The notes beneath the pieces are model-generated. The model had not been told where the DNA came from. It searched no databases and was given only the letters and a program-made list of their open reading frames with translations. A stretch of DNA of 7,327 bases from Spirochaeta sp. (GTDB lineage: Bacteria; Spirochaetota; Spirochaetia; DSM-27196; Alkalispirochaetaceae): positions 1 to 7,327 of the forward strand of contig JAQIBO010000024.1 in NCBI GenBank assembly GCA_027859055.1. Direction: 5' to 3'. The position numbers and the translations under genes were made by a program. Every line of letters begins with the position of its first letter. Position 1 is the first letter of the stretch. Positions 5,571 through 7,327 of the stretch are shown here, piece after piece.

Positions 5571-6443
5571 ATGATCATCAACCACAACATGAGCGCGATG
5601 TTTGCGCAGCGCCAACAGAAATTCAACAACATGGATGTTCAGGGAAACATCGAAAAGTTGTCGTCTGGTCTGCGAATCAACCGCGCAGGTGATGACGCCA
5701 GTGGCCTGGCGGTGAGCGAAAAGATGCGCTCGCAGATTCGTGGTCTGGGACAGGCCGAACGAAACGCAGCGGACGGTATTTCGCTCATACAGACCTCGGA
5801 AGGGTATTTGCAGGAAACCCAGGATATCCTGCAGCGTCTGCGGGAACTCGCCGTACAGTCGTCCAACGGTATTTACACCGACGAGGACCGTATGCAGATC
5901 CAGGTTGAGGTTTCTCAGCTGGTGGATGAGGTAAACCGTATCGCCTCGCACGCCCAGTTCAACGGCATGAATCTGCTCACCGGGCGGTTTGCCCGCGAAA
6001 GCGGAACAAACGTCGTCACCGCCAGCATGTGGTTCCATATCGGTGCCAACATGGACCAGCGGGAACAGGTGTTCATCGGTACCATGACCGCTCAGGGGCT
6101 TGGCCTCCAGAGCACGTCCGGTCTGCCGCACACCGCCAGTTTTATCAGCCTCTCCACTCCGGACAAGGCTAACTCTGCGATCGCCCTTGTGGACCAGGCG
6201 TTGACAGCTGTCAGCAAACAGCGCGCTGACCTCGGTGCCTACCAGAACCGCCTCGACATGGCGCGGATTGGTCTCAGTGTTGGTGCGGAAAACCTTCAGG
6301 CCGCAGAATCGCGGATTCGTGACGTCGACATGGCCAACGAAGTCGTTGACTACACCAAGAACCAGATTCTGGTGCAGGCGTCTACGGCGATGCTCGCGCA
6401 GGCGAATCAGTCGACCCAGTCGGTACTGCAGCTCCTGCAGTAA
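5571..6443 (+). CDS. flaB: Flagellin, FlaB-type periplasmic filament core protein
   Basis: This is a subunit of the spirochaete periplasmic flagellar filament core, exported by the flagellar type III apparatus, so it has no Sec signal peptide. At 290 residues it has the usual FlaB length. The N-terminal D0/D1 domain runs from MIINHNMSAMFAQR through IEKLSSGLRINRAGDDASGLAVSEKMRSQI (27-56) to RFARESGTN (about 147). The short centre holds the spirochaete block MWFHIGANMDQRE (153-165) and FIGTMTAQGLGL. The C-terminal D1/D0 domain (about 200-290) includes QNRLDM, ESRIRDVDMANEVVDYTKNQIL and the terminal QANQSTQSVLQLLQ. The outer D2/D3 domains of enteric flagellins are absent, as expected for a sheathed or periplasmic filament. 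The segment LQRLRELAVQ (88-97) keeps the region that TLR5 recognises in enteric flagellins. The gene has its own promoter, a strong ribosome site and a terminator, so it is probably monocistronic and highly expressed. Which FlaB paralogue it is cannot be told from one copy. Confidence 0.98.
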   Translation: MIINHNMSAMFAQRQQKFNNMDVQGNIEKLSSGLRINRAGDDASGLAVSEKMRSQIRGLGQAERNAADGISLIQTSEGYLQETQDILQRLRELAVQSSNGIYTDEDRMQIQVEVSQLVDEVNRIASHAQFNGMNLLTGRFARESGTNVVTASMWFHIGANMDQREQVFIGTMTAQGLGLQSTSGLPHTASFISLSTPDKANSAIALVDQALTAVSKQRADLGAYQNRLDMARIGLSVGAENLQAAESRIRDVDMANEVVDYTKNQILVQASTAMLAQANQSTQSVLQLLQ

Positions 6444-6460
6444 TCCTTCCGGATCAAACG

Positions 6461-6498
6461 AAAAAAAGGGCCACCTCTTTGAGGTGCGCCCTTTTTTT
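6461..6498 (+). terminator. Strong intrinsic terminator of flaB, symmetrical
   Basis: CACCTC (6472-6477) pairs with GAGGTG (6481-6486) around a TTT loop. GGGC (6468-6471) pairs with GCCC (6488-6491), with one bulged C at 6487. Seven A residues precede the stem and seven T residues follow it. The run of A on one side and T on the other means it could terminate transcripts from either direction. It starts 18 bp after the flaB stop. Confidence 0.93.
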
Positions 6499-6514
6499 AT
6501 GGCATGATACGTCT

Positions 6515-7327
6515 ATGCATGTTGTTCCCGCCCCGGTCCGCCGTATGGCGCAACAGTTCCACGACGCGGGCCATGAGATTTACGTCGTCGGCGGCGCAGT
6601 CCGCGATGCCCTCCTCGGCCTGCCCGTTGCCGACTACGATTTCGCCACCTCCGCTACCCCGGAAGAGGTCCAGCGCCTCTTCCGTCGTACGATCCCGACG
6701 GGAATACAACACGGTACCGTTACCGTCCTGTTCGAAAAACATCAATTCGAAGTAACCACTTTTCGGATCGACGGACAGTATTCGGACCATCGCCGTCCGG
6801 AGGCGGTCAGCTTCACCCGTTCCCTCCAGGAAGATCTGCAACGCCGTGACTTTACCGTGAACGCGATCGCCCTTGATCCGGCAACGGGAGAGATCGTCGA
6901 TCCGCTCAACGGACGCGCGGATCTCAAAGAAAAGACGATCCGTACCGTCGGTGACCCCCGGGCTCGATTTGAAGAGGATGCATTGCGCATGCTCCGAGCG
7001 GTCCGTTTTTCCGTTACGCTGGATTTTGAAATCGAAGCGGAAACGATACGGGGTATTCGCACCCTCGCGCCAACCCTCGCTCACGTGGCTCCCGAGCGTA
7101 TTCGTCAGGAACTGGAAAAGATGATGAGCGCACCCCGCCCTTCCCGGGGCTGGCGTGCCCTCGACGCGTATGGGTTACTTGGCGTGATCGCTCCTGAGCT
7201 CACCGAGGACCGGAACCGCGTGCACGACACGCCGGAAATGCCCGACGTGTTTTCCCACCTTCTTCAAAGTTGCGACTGCGCTCCCGCCGATGACCCAATC
7301 CTTCGCTGGGCAGCGCTCCTGCATGAT
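6515..7327 (+). CDS. CCA-adding-type tRNA nucleotidyltransferase, 3' end cut by the window
   Basis: This is a class II nucleotidyltransferase of the tRNA CCA-adding / poly(A) polymerase family, which builds or repairs the 3' CCA end of tRNA. The 271 codons present have no stop and end at the window edge. The motifs, in order, are VVGGAVRDALLG (24-35), the catalytic DYD pair Asp40/Asp42 with FATSATPEEV, PTGIQHGTVTV (61-71), EVTTFRIDG, RRDFTVNAIAL (110-120), DPLNGRADLKEKTIRTVGDP (129-148) and the nucleotide-reading EDALR (Glu154, Asp155, Arg158) in MLRAVRF. A helical body and an HD domain begin with RWAALLHD, cut exactly after His270-Asp271. I chose ATG 6515 because MHVVPAPVRRMAQQF matches the usual short N-terminal helix. 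ATG 6545 is an alternative. Neither has a Shine-Dalgarno. Since all the nucleotide-reading residues are present, CCA-adding or C/A-splitting activity is likelier than poly(A) polymerase, but I cannot settle which. Confidence 0.93.
   Translation, partial: MHVVPAPVRRMAQQFHDAGHEIYVVGGAVRDALLGLPVADYDFATSATPEEVQRLFRRTIPTGIQHGTVTVLFEKHQFEVTTFRIDGQYSDHRRPEAVSFTRSLQEDLQRRDFTVNAIALDPATGEIVDPLNGRADLKEKTIRTVGDPRARFEEDALRMLRAVRFSVTLDFEIEAETIRGIRTLAPTLAHVAPERIRQELEKMMSAPRPSRGWRALDAYGLLGVIAPELTEDRNRVHDTPEMPDVFSHLLQSCDCAPADDPILRWAALLHD

Noticed and set aside
5522..5692. Small leader frame beginning ATGAAG upstream of flaB
   Set aside because: It has no ribosome site, runs out of frame into flaB, and its first bases are explained by the leader stem.
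5556..6131. 191-codon minus-strand open frame opposite flaB
   Set aside because: It is antisense to a fully conserved flagellin with no plausible ribosome site or recognisable product.
6497..7084. 195-codon minus-strand open frame at the right edge
   Set aside because: The plus strand there encodes an unambiguous nucleotidyltransferase with all catalytic motifs.

Overview
This window looks like chromosomal DNA from a free-living or deep-branching spirochaete with moderately high GC. The main evidence is a complete FlaB-type periplasmic flagellin at 5571-6443, with the conserved MIINHNMSAMFAQR start and the MWFHIGANMDQRE block. A long all-helical protein at 3050-4894 resembles a family I know only from spirochaetes. 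I cannot name the genus. I see no mobile element, CRISPR array, tRNA, rRNA or sign of recent transfer. Coding density is very high, with no gene-free stretch above about 100 bases.

Layout. On the minus strand, 1236 to 32 carries a small three-helix membrane protein that overlaps and is probably translationally coupled to a type I methionine aminopeptidase. Facing away from it, on the plus strand, are a HAD-superfamily hydrolase (about 1264-2181) and a membrane-anchored SPFH/band-7-like protein (2178-3020), joined by an ATGA stop/start overlap. These converge on a minus-strand pair: thiamine pyrophosphokinase (5469-4825) followed by the large uncharacterised helical protein (4894-3050). That pair shares about 70 bp in two reading frames. 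A 101-bp divergent spacer then leads to flaB on the plus strand. The spacer has a sigma-28-like promoter, an unusually structured leader and a perfect Shine-Dalgarno. flaB ends in a strong, nearly symmetrical intrinsic terminator. Seventeen bases beyond its T-run starts a CCA-adding-type tRNA nucleotidyltransferase, which runs off the window exactly after the His-Asp pair of its HD domain.

How the genes fit together. Most are housekeeping: N-terminal methionine removal, thiamine diphosphate synthesis and tRNA 3'-end maturation. The flagellin stands alone as a monocistronic, strongly expressed motility gene. No single pathway unites the window. The parts of unknown function are the helical protein paired with thiamine pyrophosphokinase, the SPFH-like protein paired with the HAD hydrolase, and the small membrane protein ahead of methionine aminopeptidase. 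I found no convincing new defence or mobile system. The most unusual features are the dual-frame overlap at 4825-4894 and the two-hairpin flaB leader at 5522-5579.
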